This document shows, in pieces, positions 44,936-56,720 of a stretch of 64,000 bases of DNA. The notes under the pieces were generated by a model. It was not told where the DNA came from and made no database searches. It was given only the letters and a program-made list of their open reading frames with translations. Positions within the stretch are counted from its first letter, which is position 1, and each line of letters begins with the position of its first letter. Origin of the DNA: Pyrocephalus nanus. Taxonomy: Eukaryota; Chordata; Aves; Passeriformes; Tyrannidae. The stretch covers positions 1,021,501-1,085,500 of the forward strand of contig CM076277.1 of assembly GCA_038380795.1 (NCBI GenBank), written 5' to 3'. A program made the position numbers and the translations under genes.

Positions 44936-46311
44936 CGGCAGCGCAGCAGGATGGGGATGAACACGCTGTGTCCCCTCTAATCTGCCCACAATCAGGCCTC
45001 TCCCAGCACTGAGCTGCTGCTGCCACCACAAAGATGGATAGCCCGGGATCCAGATGGCAGCTGCCTTCCTTGCTGCCTGCATCATCCCCTCACCATCCAC
45101 AGAGGAGGGGAGCAGCCTGCGAGGATGTGTCCCTGGGAGGGCCCTGTGCCCCAACAGCCACCTGTGTCCCAGGTTTCACCGCCTGGCTCAGGCTGGAGCC
45201 GTCAGCTCATGCCGAGTGCCATCAGCCCCAGGCGAGGCTGTGCTGGGCTGCCAGAAGCTGGGCTGACTCCCATTTGCTTTTGGATGGGCTTCAAGGAGCT
45301 GATTCGGAGCTTGGCGGGGTTTTTCTTCTCACTGTTGTCCAGCTTGGATCTGGGGCTGAGCTGCAGCTGGCTGGGCTCCCGAACCAGGCACACCAGGGGC
45401 GGGAGGCAGAGGGTAGCCCCTTGCTGCAGCTCCACATCCCAGGGCAACACATCTGGTCCCCTTGAGTGCAGTGGGGTGACCTGGGTCACCCCAAGCAGGC
45501 TGAGCATTGCCCACCTCTGAGGAGGAAGCTGTTGGAGAGGGGCCTCTGGTCAGTCTCACTGAAAGGGAAGGGGCTGCAGGTGATCACAGGCTATTGCTGC
45601 AGTGATCTGAGTTGGTTTGGGCAGAGATACTGCTTGATTATTCTTCATTTTGGGGGTGTTTTTAGTTTTATGCAGAGTAAATGGACGTGAAGGTTCTGCT
45701 TGGGTCTGGAAAGGAAGCACTTGGCTTGAGCTGCTGTTTGAGGTTCTGTGTGTTGCCAAAAGCTGGTTAGGTACAGCAGACCTTTCCTGAAACGACACTC
45801 CTGGGATTTGCACCAACCTCCTGCAGCCTGGGCTTGGCATGTCCTGCTCGCCATGGCATAAGCGTGACAGGGTTTTGCAGATGTCTGTATTCCACACTTT
45901 GTGCCTGCTCACATGTCTAGTCTGGGAGGTCAGTTGGGCTCCTCAGTGGGCTGTGACTTTGGCTACTCCAACCATGCAGCTACCTACAGAGATTCCTGTG
46001 GGCTCTGTGTATCTGTGTATGACCTTGTGTTATAGTTTTGGGTGTGCAAGAGAAGATCCTACTCCTTTTCTTGCTGCAGAGACATTGTGGAGAGAAGGTT
46101 CCCACCAGGCTGAGCTCTCCCGTGCTCAGGCAGGCTCCCATGGACATCAGCCTTTCTCGTGACTGGCTGATGGGTCTGGACCATTGACTTGTCAGGAATT
46201 TGGCCTTCCTGAGAGCTTTCCCTGAATGAAGCCTGGCTCGCTGCAGCTCCTTGCCAAGCTTTCCAGATGCTCCAAGGAAGAGCAGCACAGCTTCCAGAGC
46301 TGTTATGGTGA
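44936..46311. other. unique non-coding DNA
   Basis: No gene or repeat recognised. Confidence 0.45.
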
Positions 46312-46393
46312 ACTCGTGGCAGAGGGATGAAACTAGATAGTATTTAGGGTCCTTTACAACCCCAACCAGTCCGTGTTTCTGTGATTCTATGAT
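46312..46393 (+). repeat. CR1 LINE fragment, terminal ~80 bp
   Basis: GTGGCAGAGGGATGAAACTA, TATTTAGGGTCCTTTACAAC, CCCAACCAGTCCGTG, GATTCTATGAT. Only the end of the 3' UTR is left. Confidence 0.85.
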
Positions 46394-47619
46394 CTCAGTG
46401 GGTTTATGTCCTCTGGTTGTGAGTGGCATGGAGGGGGTGGGGCAGGTGACAAGCAACCCCAAACCTATACTCTGCTGTGGGATGGTTTAGATGTCTACTG
46501 GATCTTGCTTCTGCAGTCTCTGGGGAGTGTGGACCCATCCCTTGGGTGACTCATACATGGGAGGACCGTATTTCCTCAGGCTTCCAGAAGCTCTCTGTGG
46601 GTTTGGTGTCCCCTGGTATCTCCCATGCTGTCCATAGGGCAATTAGTGAGGACTCGGAGGAGCTAAGTCCTCTACAGGTGGGACCCAGGAGCTTTCAGGA
46701 ATGATGTTGACACTTGTGCTCAGGAGGAGGGGTAAGACCCATGATGAAAGTCCCCTTCTGTCAAATATTTAATATCCAAATCCCTCAGCCATTTGTCTCA
46801 GTGTGCCTCTGCAAGACAGGGACCACCCACACCATTTCCCTTGGCAGGTGACAACAGGGTGACAGCACCAGAGCTCCAGCCATTCCCCTCCCTGCACAGA
46901 CTGCAGTGGGGCTGGAGGGCTGGAACCCTCTCCCCACCACTTCTCTCTCAGCTGTGCTGGGGTGTTTTCTTCACCCACACTATCTCAGGGCCTTGGTACA
47001 AGAGCAGGCATTAGAGATGGTCGCTGATTCCTCACTTTGGGTCTCTGGGATGGCCCAGCTGATGGCCAGGGATCTGCAGGGAGCAGCTTCCCTTTGTGAT
47101 GGGGCAGCTGAGGAGAACACATGGCAAGTGTCCCTGGGGTGTTTTAGGGCATCAGTTTGTGCCCTGAAGAGTTTCTGTTGCCGCTTCCTCTGGTGTGAGA
47201 CCCCTGCTCTGTGCCTGGGGTCCCTATGAGGAGGACAGAGATGAGTTGGTTGTGTATCAGCCTGATTTGGGTCAGACCAAAGTCCTTGGCTGCAGCTGCA
47301 GGGACCTTCACAATTTGCTTTGGGAATGTCCTCAGGGTACCAATGCTTTCCACCATCTTCTTGCCCCTATGCTCCCTTGCTCTGTCCCCTTCAGTGTCTC
47401 CAGGGCTTGCACAGCTCTTGTCCTGTTCCCATCAACCACAGTCCTCTCCCAACCCATCACTGCTCCCCAGGACTGGGACAGCCCACCCATGGTCTCCTGT
47501 CCATCACCCTCAATTCTCCCATGATGGTGGTAGCTGTGCCTTCCCAGAAGGCTGCAGGGCCGGCACGGGGTGGGCAAGGGCCACTTCCTGCTGCTCCGTC
47601 AGCACAGCAGCACCCCACA
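46394..47619. other. unique non-coding DNA
   Basis: A minus frame at 47144-47356 and the overlapping plus frame at 47195-47524 have balanced amino-acid composition but no family match. No repeat. Confidence 0.45.
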
Positions 47620-47790
47620 AGGTATTTATAGGCTCAGTAATGTTATTCCCCTGCCAAACTATTACGGAAATAGGCTCAGTGTGTGTCATAGGAAAGAGGA
47701 TTTTAATGGCACAGTTTTCACTGCGGGAATGAAGCTGATGCTCCCTCACCATTTTCCTTGTCCAATTAATCCTTCCCATGTTAGAGAGGT
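47620..47790. promoter_or_regulatory. candidate conserved non-coding element
   Basis: AT-rich patch with TATA-like TATTTATAGG at 47623, the 10-bp direct repeat TAGGCTCAGT at 47629 and 47671, GATTTTAATGG and CCAATTAATCC (CCAAT plus homeodomain core, about 47762). No exon behind the TATA-like motif is evident. Confidence 0.25.
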
Positions 47791-50352
47791 ATGAGGGGAT
47801 GGCGGCTCTGGTGGTTCATTTGGGCAAGTCTTTGAGATGGCACCTCAGCCAGGTGCCCGGCACCCGTGGGACAGGGACCTACTGTCCTGCTCCCACCTTT
47901 GGCTGACCCACATTGTGGGGGGACAGTGCCTCTCACCCTGCAGGAGGCAGTCTGGGTCCCAGGGACCACCTTCTTCCTGGAGCAGAGCTGCTGAGGCAGC
48001 CAGGGCTCAGGGTTGGTGTTGGGTGTTGGAGCCAAGCAGGCATAGTTAGCAGACAAGGTCCTTTATCCAGTGATTTTTGTGTTCTGAACAGCGAGATGAT
48101 TTTCTGAACAATCAGAAAGGGCTGGTTTGGCATTTTCTAAATACCCCCTCCCCGTTCTGTCTCAGCTGGGCACTGCTGCCGGTTTGGGAAGAGGTCAAAG
48201 TCCAGTGATGTCTTAGGAGGTGTTTCAGCTGGCTGGAATGTGGACAGTTTCTCAGCTGTTGGCTCATAACCACCCGTACCATTCCCTGCCTATCCCTGCT
48301 TGCTGTGGGGAAAGCCTCTGGGATGGGAAAAACGATTTCATGGCAGGCCAAGGTTTGGGTTGTGCTTTCTGGGCAGCATGCTGGATATGTGGAGGGCATG
48401 GATAGACAGACCCACTGCAGCACCATGGCTGTGTCCTCCCCCCGCTCAGCAAGGAGGGTGATGCTGCCTGAGGGGGTGATGCTCCTGAGGCCATGGTGCT
48501 CACAGAAGGTGTGTGCCCTGCACGACTGGGCAGCAGGTCTGGCCAGGAGTGGAGCACCCAAGCGCCTCATGAGCTCCTCAGTCCTTTCCTGAGGCTGGCA
48601 GGGCATGGGAGTCCTGTCCTCAGCACTCGGGTCTGCTTGTGTGCTGTGAGCAGAGGAGAGCATCCCTCCTGCTGCCCTACAGGAGCAGTGAAGGCCAAGG
48701 TGATGGCTCAGAGCCGTGGTGAGCCAAGCCTTCCATGTGACCCTGTGTGACCTGGAGACAGGAAGCTGCTGTAGACAGGGGCTCCCTGGGTTCAGGAACC
48801 CAAGGAACAGTCCAAGACCTCAGATCTGCAGGAACGGCTGCAGTGGAGCTGCTGACCGTGTGGCCTCTGCCCCTCTGGTGTCTCCTCTCCTCTGCTTGGA
48901 GCTGTGAGGTGGGGATGGAAACCTTCCCCTCCCATCACTACCTGGCAACCTCCAGCACTGCCAACCTGGGGGTTAGAGAAACTCACTTCTGGGGCTCTGT
49001 GCCCACTGCCCCAGGGAGAGCCAGCCTGGGGCTGGTGGCCAGGGGTCAGTGATTCCCCCCAGCCCCTGGCAGTGCTGCCAGCAAGTACAGCAGACAAGCC
49101 CTTGTAGAGACAGTTTGGAAACTGGGAACTGCTGAGCTAGAGAAAAACGTCCTTCCCACATAGCCCAGCCTCCACCAGTGCTGCTGCTGGGAAGCTGCAG
49201 GCACATGGCCATGCCAGGGTGCTGGGCACTGGCAAAGGGATGGAGAGACTTGAGGTCCAGGGCAAGGAGTGCAACTGGGGCGAACATCCCTGGGAGGGAC
49301 GTCATGAGTATCCCCCAGGACCCAACCCTCCTACCCATGGCTCTGCAGGCCTCCCTTTGCTTCCTGCCTTTTGGTGGAGGGTGCTGTGGATGAGACTGTG
49401 TGGCTCTGGGGGCGCCATCCCTTCCCTGTGCCCCTCCTGCCCACACCTCCATGGCTTCCACCTCCGGCTGCCTGCCCAGCCCGCTGCACCCCTTGGCCTT
49501 TCCACTCCCACTTATTTTCCGGACAGTTGTTCCTCTCTCTCTCTCCGGTGGCTGCTTATCCTGAGATCAGTGCTGAACCCTCTCCTCCTCCTCCTTGCTG
49601 CACTGTCCTGTCCTTTAGGACAGACCATTCAGCCTGCTCCTCTTCCTCCTTTTCCACTTCATTAATGAGTCTCTTTGCACTAAGAAGTCATGATAGCAGC
49701 TGGGCTGTGGAGAGAAGCATGGAGGCCACCAGCCCACCTCCCGGGGTTTGGGTTGCATGGCACCGAGTTTGGGATGCTGTGTGGGTTCCTTGGGGCTCAC
49801 TGAGTTCCTGGCACGGCACAGAGTGCATGGGGTGAGAGGGAGGGGACAGGCAGAGAGTCTTTTGCCAGCATGCAGTGGCAGAAGACAGAGAAGGCAGTTT
49901 TGGGCAGCTCCCAGCTGCTCTGCCATGGTTCTGTCCCTTTTCTGCCCTGCATGGTGTTCCTCACCCCTCTTCAGGGCTTCTTCTTAGGGATGGGCAAACC
50001 CTGGGGTGGCCACCCTGCTCTATCCCTGCAGCAAAGTTCCACATGGCCAGTGATGCTCCTGCAAGGCCCATGTATCTCACAGGAGATTTCCAGTGGCCTT
50101 GGTGGTCTTCAGATGCTGCGGGCTGCATGTGGCAGGGAATAGTTGCCCTGCATAGCCACCTGCACCTCACCAGCCCAGTGTGTGCCCATTGGCAGCAGAA
50201 GGCTCTGTTCAGCATCTACATTTAAGGAAACTGGACTTTCCAAACAGGTTTTGTGGGCATTGCTTTAATTTCCCAGTGTCTCAACACTCCCAAACCTGAG
50301 AAACTGAGATGGTTTCTCCTCTGCAGGGAGGGAGGCTCCTGTTGTCACTCTC
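47791..50352. other. unique non-coding DNA
   Basis: GC-rich, with many overlapping frames of up to 183 codons, none recognised. No CR1. Confidence 0.45.
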
Positions 50353-50390
50353 TCACATACGCACACATCACACACACACACACACTCTCT
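50353..50390 (+). repeat. (CA)n microsatellite, short
   Basis: CACACA interrupted by T, then nine uninterrupted CA units at 50368-50385, followed by CTCTCT. Confidence 0.9.
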
Positions 50391-50668
50391 TATTTCTCTT
50401 CCTTCCCACTTTCCTCCTCCAAATGACTTTAAACACTTTAGGAAAATGTTATTTTCTCTCAAAGTGTTGTCTTTCTGCCTTGCTCTCTTGAGCAGCCTGA
50501 TGGCTTTCCCTTAGTTCATAGTGTGCAGGGGTAGGGATGTCCCTGAGGAAGGGGGAAGGTGCTTGAGTGGCTGTGCTGATAGTGCTGGGCTGTCCCCGGG
50601 GTAACATCAAACCTGCCTGTGCTTCTAGTGGGGCTCATCTGATCCCTCAAAGTTGCTCTGAAATGAAT
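50391..50668. other. unique non-coding DNA
   Basis: T/C-rich beginning, otherwise nothing recognised. Confidence 0.45.
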
Positions 50669-50925
50669 CACATAATCACAGAATGGTTTGTTTTGAAAGG
50701 GAACTTAACAACAGGGACCTTGAAGACCATCTTGTTCCACTGTCTTCCATGGGCAGGGACACCTTCCATTAGATCATGCCCCATCCAACCTGGCCTTGAA
50801 CACTTCCAGGGTTGAGGCAGCCACAGCTTGTCTGGGCAACCCATGCCAGTGCCTCACCACTGCCTTTACAGGGAAAAATTTCTTCCTAACATCCAATCCA
50901 ATATAATAGAAAACCCCTCCTGCCG
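50669..50925 (-). repeat. CR1 LINE fragment with small internal duplication (minus strand)
   Basis: CATAATCACAGAATGG, then GGGAACTT and a second GGGACCTT 17-19 bp further on, where other copies have it once. It continues with CCATGGGCAGGGACACCTTC, AACCTGGCCTTGAACACTTC, GGGAAAAATTTCTTCCTAAC. The extra stretch looks like a short tandem duplication within the copy. Confidence 0.94.
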
Positions 50926-51880
50926 GGTGGTGCAGTGAGAACACAGCTCGACTGTGCTCTCCAGGATGCCACAGGGGTCCTGTTCTCCAGAAGCTTGTGG
51001 CAAGGTGCCCACAGCCCCGTGGCAGCCTGACTTCTCTGGGCAAGACCTGCTTCCCCTGTCCATGGCAGGCTCTCCCATCGGAGCACCCTGTGGGCATGGA
51101 GGGACCCAGGACAGGCTGGAGGTGGGCTGGAGTGAACCCCTTTTGCTGGCTGTGGAAGGGACTGACTCACAGCATTCTCCCATGCTGTCACAAGCAGATG
51201 GATAATTTGATCACCTAGCAACTGAAATAACGTAGGGGGATTAAACCGTCATCCCCCTGGGTGGCAGGGGCCAGGCAGCCCCCAGCTGCTCCCCAATCCC
51301 TGGGCTTCCCTGGAATTGGGATCAGGGAACCTGCCAGCCACCTGAAGCGGGATCATGCCTGCCACCAGCACCCCAACAGCAGTGGCTCTGGGGTCATGGC
51401 TGAGCCGGGGTGCAGGGCAGGAGGGTATGCCCCAGGACCAGCTCCCAGGGACACCCAAGGGGCATCTTGAAGCATATACAGAGGGGCTGGGTCTCCAGCA
51501 TCATTTGGGCAGGCTGCTGACTGGAGCATCCAGAGTTCCTGCATGAAGAGAGGGGGGACTGTGCCAGGACCTGCAGAGCACAGTGAAGTTTCTGGGAGAT
51601 GAACACAGAGAACTTTGGATGGGATCCACCAACCCTTTGTCACCCTCTCCTCTGTGTCCCACTATGGCACCAGCTCTGAGTGCCCTTGGCTCCTGCCCAG
51701 TCCCTTGCTTGGCACTCTCCAACCCGGAGAATAACCCCAGCATCAGTGTGTTCATTCCAGTTGTCCCATCATGAGCAGGAGTAGTTTGCTCATGGCAGAG
51801 GCTGGGTGCTGCCTGAGGTGGCAGTTACCTCCTGATGGCTCCAGCGACCTCCAGTGGCTCTTAGCACAGGGCTAATATCC
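50926..51880. other. unique non-coding DNA
   Basis: No gene or repeat recognised. Confidence 0.45.
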
Positions 51881-52033
51881 ATCCCCATTCCTGGAAGTGT
51901 TCAAGACCAGGTTGAATGGAGTTTGGAGCACCCTGGTCTAGTGAAAGATGTCCCTGTCCCATGGCAGGGAGTGGAACAAGATGGGCTTTAAGATCCCTTC
52001 CAACCTAAGCCATTCTGGAATTCTGGGATTCTA
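51881..52033 (+). repeat. CR1 LINE fragment, last ~150 bp
   Basis: CCATTCCTGGAAGTGTTCAA, GCACCCTGGTCTAGTGAAAG, TTCCAACCTAAGCCATTCTG, GAATTCTGGGATTCTAC. It shares its terminal variant with 30509-30592. Confidence 0.94.
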
Positions 52034-52970
52034 CTATGGCCTTGCAGGGCCGGTGATGGGGCCTTCCGGGGCAGGGGCTGAGCTGAGAAGGAAGGCAAGT
52101 GCTGAGCAGGGAGAGGGACACAAAGGTGTGAAGACATTGTTGCTTTTGGGGTGCCCAGGGCACCCATTCACAGGTAGCTGGAGTCCCTGTCCTGCAGACC
52201 CCTCCATGGCTCCAGCATGGCTGCCTGTGGGAGGTGGTGAGTGAGGACAAGCCTGCCCTGACCACAAGCTCCAGTGTCTTGCAGGAAGCACCCTGCTGGA
52301 CCCAGTGTGCTGCTCTGGTGCTCAGACCTTGTCGGCAGCGTGGGATCACTCAGCCCTCAGGGAGCCCAGGATGAGCCAGTCCAGGTGCTGGAGGATGGGG
52401 TGAAGAGAGACCACCAATCCATTGGACACTGACCCAGACTCATGCAACTGGCAGCCTCCCAGAAGCAAACTTCTATCCAGGCTGTGCCAGACCATCCTGG
52501 CTGGGTGTGGAGATGTGGCTGCTGCTCCCCTCCTCCAGCCGCTGAGGCTGAAGGCTGTGGGGCCATCCCAGTACGAGGTCTGGGGGCGGGCTAGCTGCCA
52601 GCACTGCAGCTGCTGGGCCTAGAGAAGGGCTGTGTAAATAGGGCACCCCAGCTCCCAGCTGCTCTTTGTGGGACAGAGCTGATATAATTAGAAGAGACGC
52701 CCTGTTCCGTGCCAAGGAAGCCTCTGTGCTGCCGTGGCCCCGGGAGCCCAGCAGCCCTACTTTGGTGGCAGTGCTTGTCCCAGCAAAGGTGAGCCACTCG
52801 CTGGCGGGGAGCCCTGACTGGTTGGCTCCCTCCCTCGCAGTGCTTGGTCTCCTTGCTGGATGACCATGTCTCCTCTCCTCTGCTGTGGGGTTGGTGGCTT
52901 TAGGGGACCCTACAGGAGGAGAGGCTTGGGGAGGTGATGCTGGCAGGAGCTGAGCATGGATCACACTCCT
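52034..52970. other. unique non-coding DNA
   Basis: No gene or repeat recognised. Confidence 0.45.
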
Positions 52971-53197
52971 GAGGAAGTCTTTATACACCCCCTATGTTCC
53001 TTACCCAGAGCACGGTCAGGCACTGGAACAGGCTGACCGGGGAAGTGGTCACAATCCCAAACCTGACAGAGCTCAAGGAGCGTTTGGACAACATTCTCAG
53101 GCACATTCTGTGGCATTCTGTCCTGTTCAGGGCCAGGAGTTGAACTCAATGATCCCTAGAGGTCCCTTCCCACTCAGGAGATTCTGTGGTTCTGTGG
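52971..53197 (+). repeat. CR1 LINE fragment, third 3' UTR type
   Basis: GAGGAAGTCTTTATACACCC, AGTGGTCACAATCCCAAACC, GCGTTTGGACAACATTCTCA, GGGCCAGGAGTTGAACTCAA, ending in GATTCTGTGGTTCTGTGGG. It is the sister of the copy at 36541-36770 and starts at the same internal position. Confidence 0.94.
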
Positions 53198-54565
53198 GAA
53201 CTCCTGCTTAGGGGTTATGACATCAAAAACACCAAATCCAGCCATTTTTGCCCCTGACAGCAGCCAGGAATATGTTTGGCATCCATACTCCTTTCAGCCA
53301 CTTCCAGTTCCTCCACAGGGATGGGCTCAGACCAAGCACTCACCTGTTCCATCAGGGTTCCTCTGCCAGGATCCCATCTTGGTCCAGGGTGGATCTGTGA
53401 GTACTCTATGCAGTGTGTGCTCCATAAGCATCCCACAGACAGATGCAGGAACAACCAAGGCTCTCTGGACAAAGGCCCAGAGACAATTTCAGAGAAAGAG
53501 AAAAGTAATTTTAATTCCACAAATTCCTCTTTACGCTGATCTACTGGTTTCCACTGGAGCTGGAAGGCTGTTGTAACATCTCTGAGAAGGGATGTTCATT
53601 TACCTCAGGCTCAGGGCTCAGGTCTTGGGGCTTTCTCCCGGGAGTGAGAAGGGCAGAAGGGAGAAGGGCAGCTGCTTTGTCATCCCCCGCACTGGGCAGG
53701 GAATGACTCCTCGAGGGCATGCCTGGGACCGTGGGGTATATCAGAACCTTTTCCATGAGAAGAAGTCACAGCCCTGGGGAACGTGGTGCAAGGAAGAGCC
53801 CTGGCCCACCCTGGGCGCCTGCCCTGGCCATGTCTCGATCTGTGGAGTGCAGAGGGGTGCAGGTGGGACTCTTCCTCAGTGCTGGCACAGGAGCCTGTCT
53901 GGGGGTCCCTGTAGTAACCTGTGGTGAGGCCCCAGTGTAGGAGGGGTGTTAGAAACCTCCACATTTTTTGAAGACCCAGCAGGCTGTGACAGAGCTGCTG
54001 GGAACAGGGCAAGATGAGCAGGGGTAATGCTGGAGGCTCCTACGGTACATGGCATCTCCTGCCCTTGGCAATGCTGCCGGAGTATGGAGAGGCACTTTTG
54101 ATTGGAAAGCCAAAATGGTGGAGACCAAGCCATCACTGTAGCTGGCGAGGACTCAGCTCTGCTCTGGACCCAGCCCAGGTACCCCTCAAAGAGGGTCTTC
54201 CGTGCTCTGCAGTATCCTGGCAGCTGTGTGGCCAGGAAGACCCCCAGGTCACCCCTCCAATCCCCCTGAGGATCAGAGCAGCTGCTGCCCAGCACAGGGC
54301 CCTCAGAGCCCCTGCCTGCCTTGTCAGGAGAAAAGGCTTGCTTTTCCCTTGACACATTTTAATTTCCAGTGCCATTCGTGCACCTTCCTCTCTCTGCCGA
54401 TGAGATGGGATGGCTTTCTGGTCAGCTGGACAGTTCTATATAGGATAGCTCCATTTACGCTCTCCTGCAGGCACAAAGGACCAGCATGGGCACAGCGCTG
54501 CTCCCCACGGAGACCTGGGGGTCTCTGGCACCAGGATCTTGGCTGGTATTGCTTGGGAAGGAGAA
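53198..54565. other. unique non-coding DNA, start of a CR1-free 10.8 kb
   Basis: No gene or repeat recognised. Confidence 0.45.
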
Positions 54566-54610
54566 TTTCACAGGATTCACAAGGAGGAGGGTTTCACAAG
54601 GATTCACAAG
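54566..54610 (+). repeat. short direct repeat
   Basis: TTTCACAGGATTCACAAG at 54566-54583 and TTTCACAAGGATTCACAAG at 54592-54610, separated by 8 bp. Confidence 0.85.
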
Positions 54611-55159
54611 AACAAATCCAAAACTGTGGATTTGAGATCATCTCAAGTATGAAGCAGGCTCCAACTCTCCTGTTTTCCCCAATGGTTGGAAAGGTGAAAC
54701 TGGGAAGAGGCCAAAGAATCAAACCTGGAGCACCCGTATCTTGCTCCAAGAGGCACTGGAAAAATGATCCTTTGCTGGCAAAGCGGACAGGGACCTGCTG
54801 GGGACTGGAGACAGCCCTGGCACAGCTCTTTCTGTGAGAGCCTGGCTGGCAGGATAGGCTCTCTCCTTGAGATTCAAGCATGAGGGAAAGGGAGAGCCCA
54901 GATGCGTGGGGTCTTTGTTGGGCAGGGGCTTGTCATCACCTCCTTGAGCACCTTGTTCTGCCATCACCATCTCCTCCCCAGCAGAGAAAGGACAATGTCT
55001 ATTTTTCCATCAAAATTTACTGGGTTTTTTAACTACTATCATAATGGGAATGTGGAATCTTGCCTCCCCTGGAAGTCCATGGAGCTCCACTTATAACTGG
55101 TGTGGTGGGGGGCACTGAGTGCTCTTCCCCCAGTTGCTGTGCTGGCATCCGTGGGAAAT
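54611..55159. other. unique non-coding DNA
   Basis: No recognised feature. Confidence 0.45.
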
Positions 55160-55295
55160 TGGTGTGTGCAAAAAACATGCTCATATGACATAAAAATGCG
55201 GCTGCAAGTCCTGTTTTCTCTCGGATCATATAAAGAGCATTTACAGGTAGATTGACTCATTAAGATCGAAAGCACTCATTCATGCTACTGTAACT
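55160..55295. promoter_or_regulatory. candidate conserved element with AP-1 site
   Basis: AT-rich, low-repeat patch with CATATGACATAAAAATGCGG, GGATCATATAAAGAGCATTT and a perfect AP-1 site TGACTCA at 55253-55259, followed by TTAAGATCGAAAG. CpG dinucleotides survive in an AT-rich context, which can mark constraint. Inference only. Confidence 0.3.
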
Positions 55296-56334
55296 CCTCT
55301 AGTAGTGGCTGGGCCTGGCTCTTTGATGAAGCTGCTCCTCTCTGGGTGCCTAGGCCTGGATCTGAGCCCTCCTGTCCCCTCCCTCTGCTTTCTCAGCAGG
55401 TTTGCATTCTTTTGTTGGGTAACGCAGGGTCAGGACTCAGTGCTCAGGGACTGCAGGGAGCACTTGGAGACCCCAGGGTGGGTCCTACCAGGGTGAAGGG
55501 CAGGGGGATCCCTGCCCTGATGCTCTTAGGATGAAGCTTGTACTTTCAAGCTCTGGTTCTGTGCTCTTCTCCTATGGAAAGTCTTGGAGCACTTTGGGAG
55601 GGAGCTGATCTGTCTGCCTTTGTGCCCATCAGTGGGTTGGGATTTGGAAGGTGCTGTGGAATGGGGATCAGCACTAAGATGACTTTTGGGAAGGCCAAAG
55701 CTGTAGAGCTGTTCCTGAGGTGATCCTGGACCCACCTGTCCTCCTACCTGATCTGGAGGAAGCTTCTCACCCAGGAGAGAGAATCCAGGTCCTGTAAGGA
55801 ACTACATGGGACACAGGGGCCCTGCCAGGGACAGCGAGAGCTCGGAAGGGGCTGCAGTGGCTCTGCTGCTGCTCCTGGGCTGGGGCAGTGTCCTGTCCCT
55901 GGACACACTGTGGAAGGGGTTCAGAGCAGGCTCCACACACTTGCCATCACCCAAAACACGAAAGCAAAGGGCTGCTGCCCCTGTGCCAGACAGGGCTGTG
56001 GGGGTCCTCTCAGAGGTCTGGCCATACCTGTCAGCATATGCAAGGACCCCATCACCCTTGCCTCTCTGGCAGTTCTACCTCAAGACAGGCCTATCCTCTT
56101 GGAGTCCTTCTCCAGCCAAATCCACCTCCCTTCCACCAGTTGCCAAGCAGGAGGCAAGGGGAACCCCAAGACCTGAGTGTGCTTGCTGTGCTTCTGCCCA
56201 GTCCCTGGTGTGACTTCCCTTCATGGGAAGGAGGGTCTGTGTCCCTCTGAGACAGCGCAGGTGGCTCCAGTCTGGCACCAAGCTGCCCTTCCCTGGCAGC
56301 ACCAGGCAGATCTGATTTGTCTCCCCTGCATTCA
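55296..56334. other. unique non-coding DNA
   Basis: No gene or repeat recognised. Confidence 0.45.
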
Positions 56335-56395
56335 TTGGCCTCACTAAGCAGGTTTTAATTTGGTTAAATAAATACGAAGTAAAGGCAGCAGGGCT
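56335..56395. promoter_or_regulatory. small AT-rich candidate element
   Basis: GGTTTTAATTTGGTTAAATA with AATACGAAGTAAAGG in a GC-rich region. Weak evidence, noted because a second such patch follows 200 bp downstream. Confidence 0.15.
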
Positions 56396-56589
56396 GGGAG
56401 CCAAATGGACAGGGGACATCCTTGGGAGCCGGGCAGGCTCTGCAGCAGGGCAGGACTCACTGTGGGAGCTGTATGGGGTCGGGCAGAGCTGCTGGCAGTA
56501 AGGCTGGCAGGGTGGTCCTGGTGGGGTGGTCCTGGGCTCACTGGCTGGAGCAGATGTGGCTCCTTGCTGCGGTGTGCTCATGGCACCTT

Positions 56590-56720
56590 GCTGCCTTCAG
56601 AGCAATTTTAAATGGCTGCTAAAGAGCACTGTCAGAAGCACACTTATCTTCCCGTCCTAATTAGTGGATCAGACAGTAATTTGTAATCTGTTTGAATAGG
56701 AAGATCTGAGTGTCTAGCCC
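56590..56720. promoter_or_regulatory. candidate element with homeodomain palindrome and GATA site
   Basis: CTTATCTT (GATA site on the minus strand, about 56643-56650), the perfect homeodomain palindrome CTAATTAG at 56657-56664, then GTAATTTGTAATCTG and GGATCAGACAG. AT-rich within GC-rich flanks and non-repetitive. Good enhancer-like grammar, but no comparative evidence. Confidence 0.3.

Noticed and set aside
47144..47524. Two overlapping frames on opposite strands with balanced composition
   Set aside because: Both strands cannot easily be coding. The plus frame starts at GTG, and neither peptide resembles a known protein.
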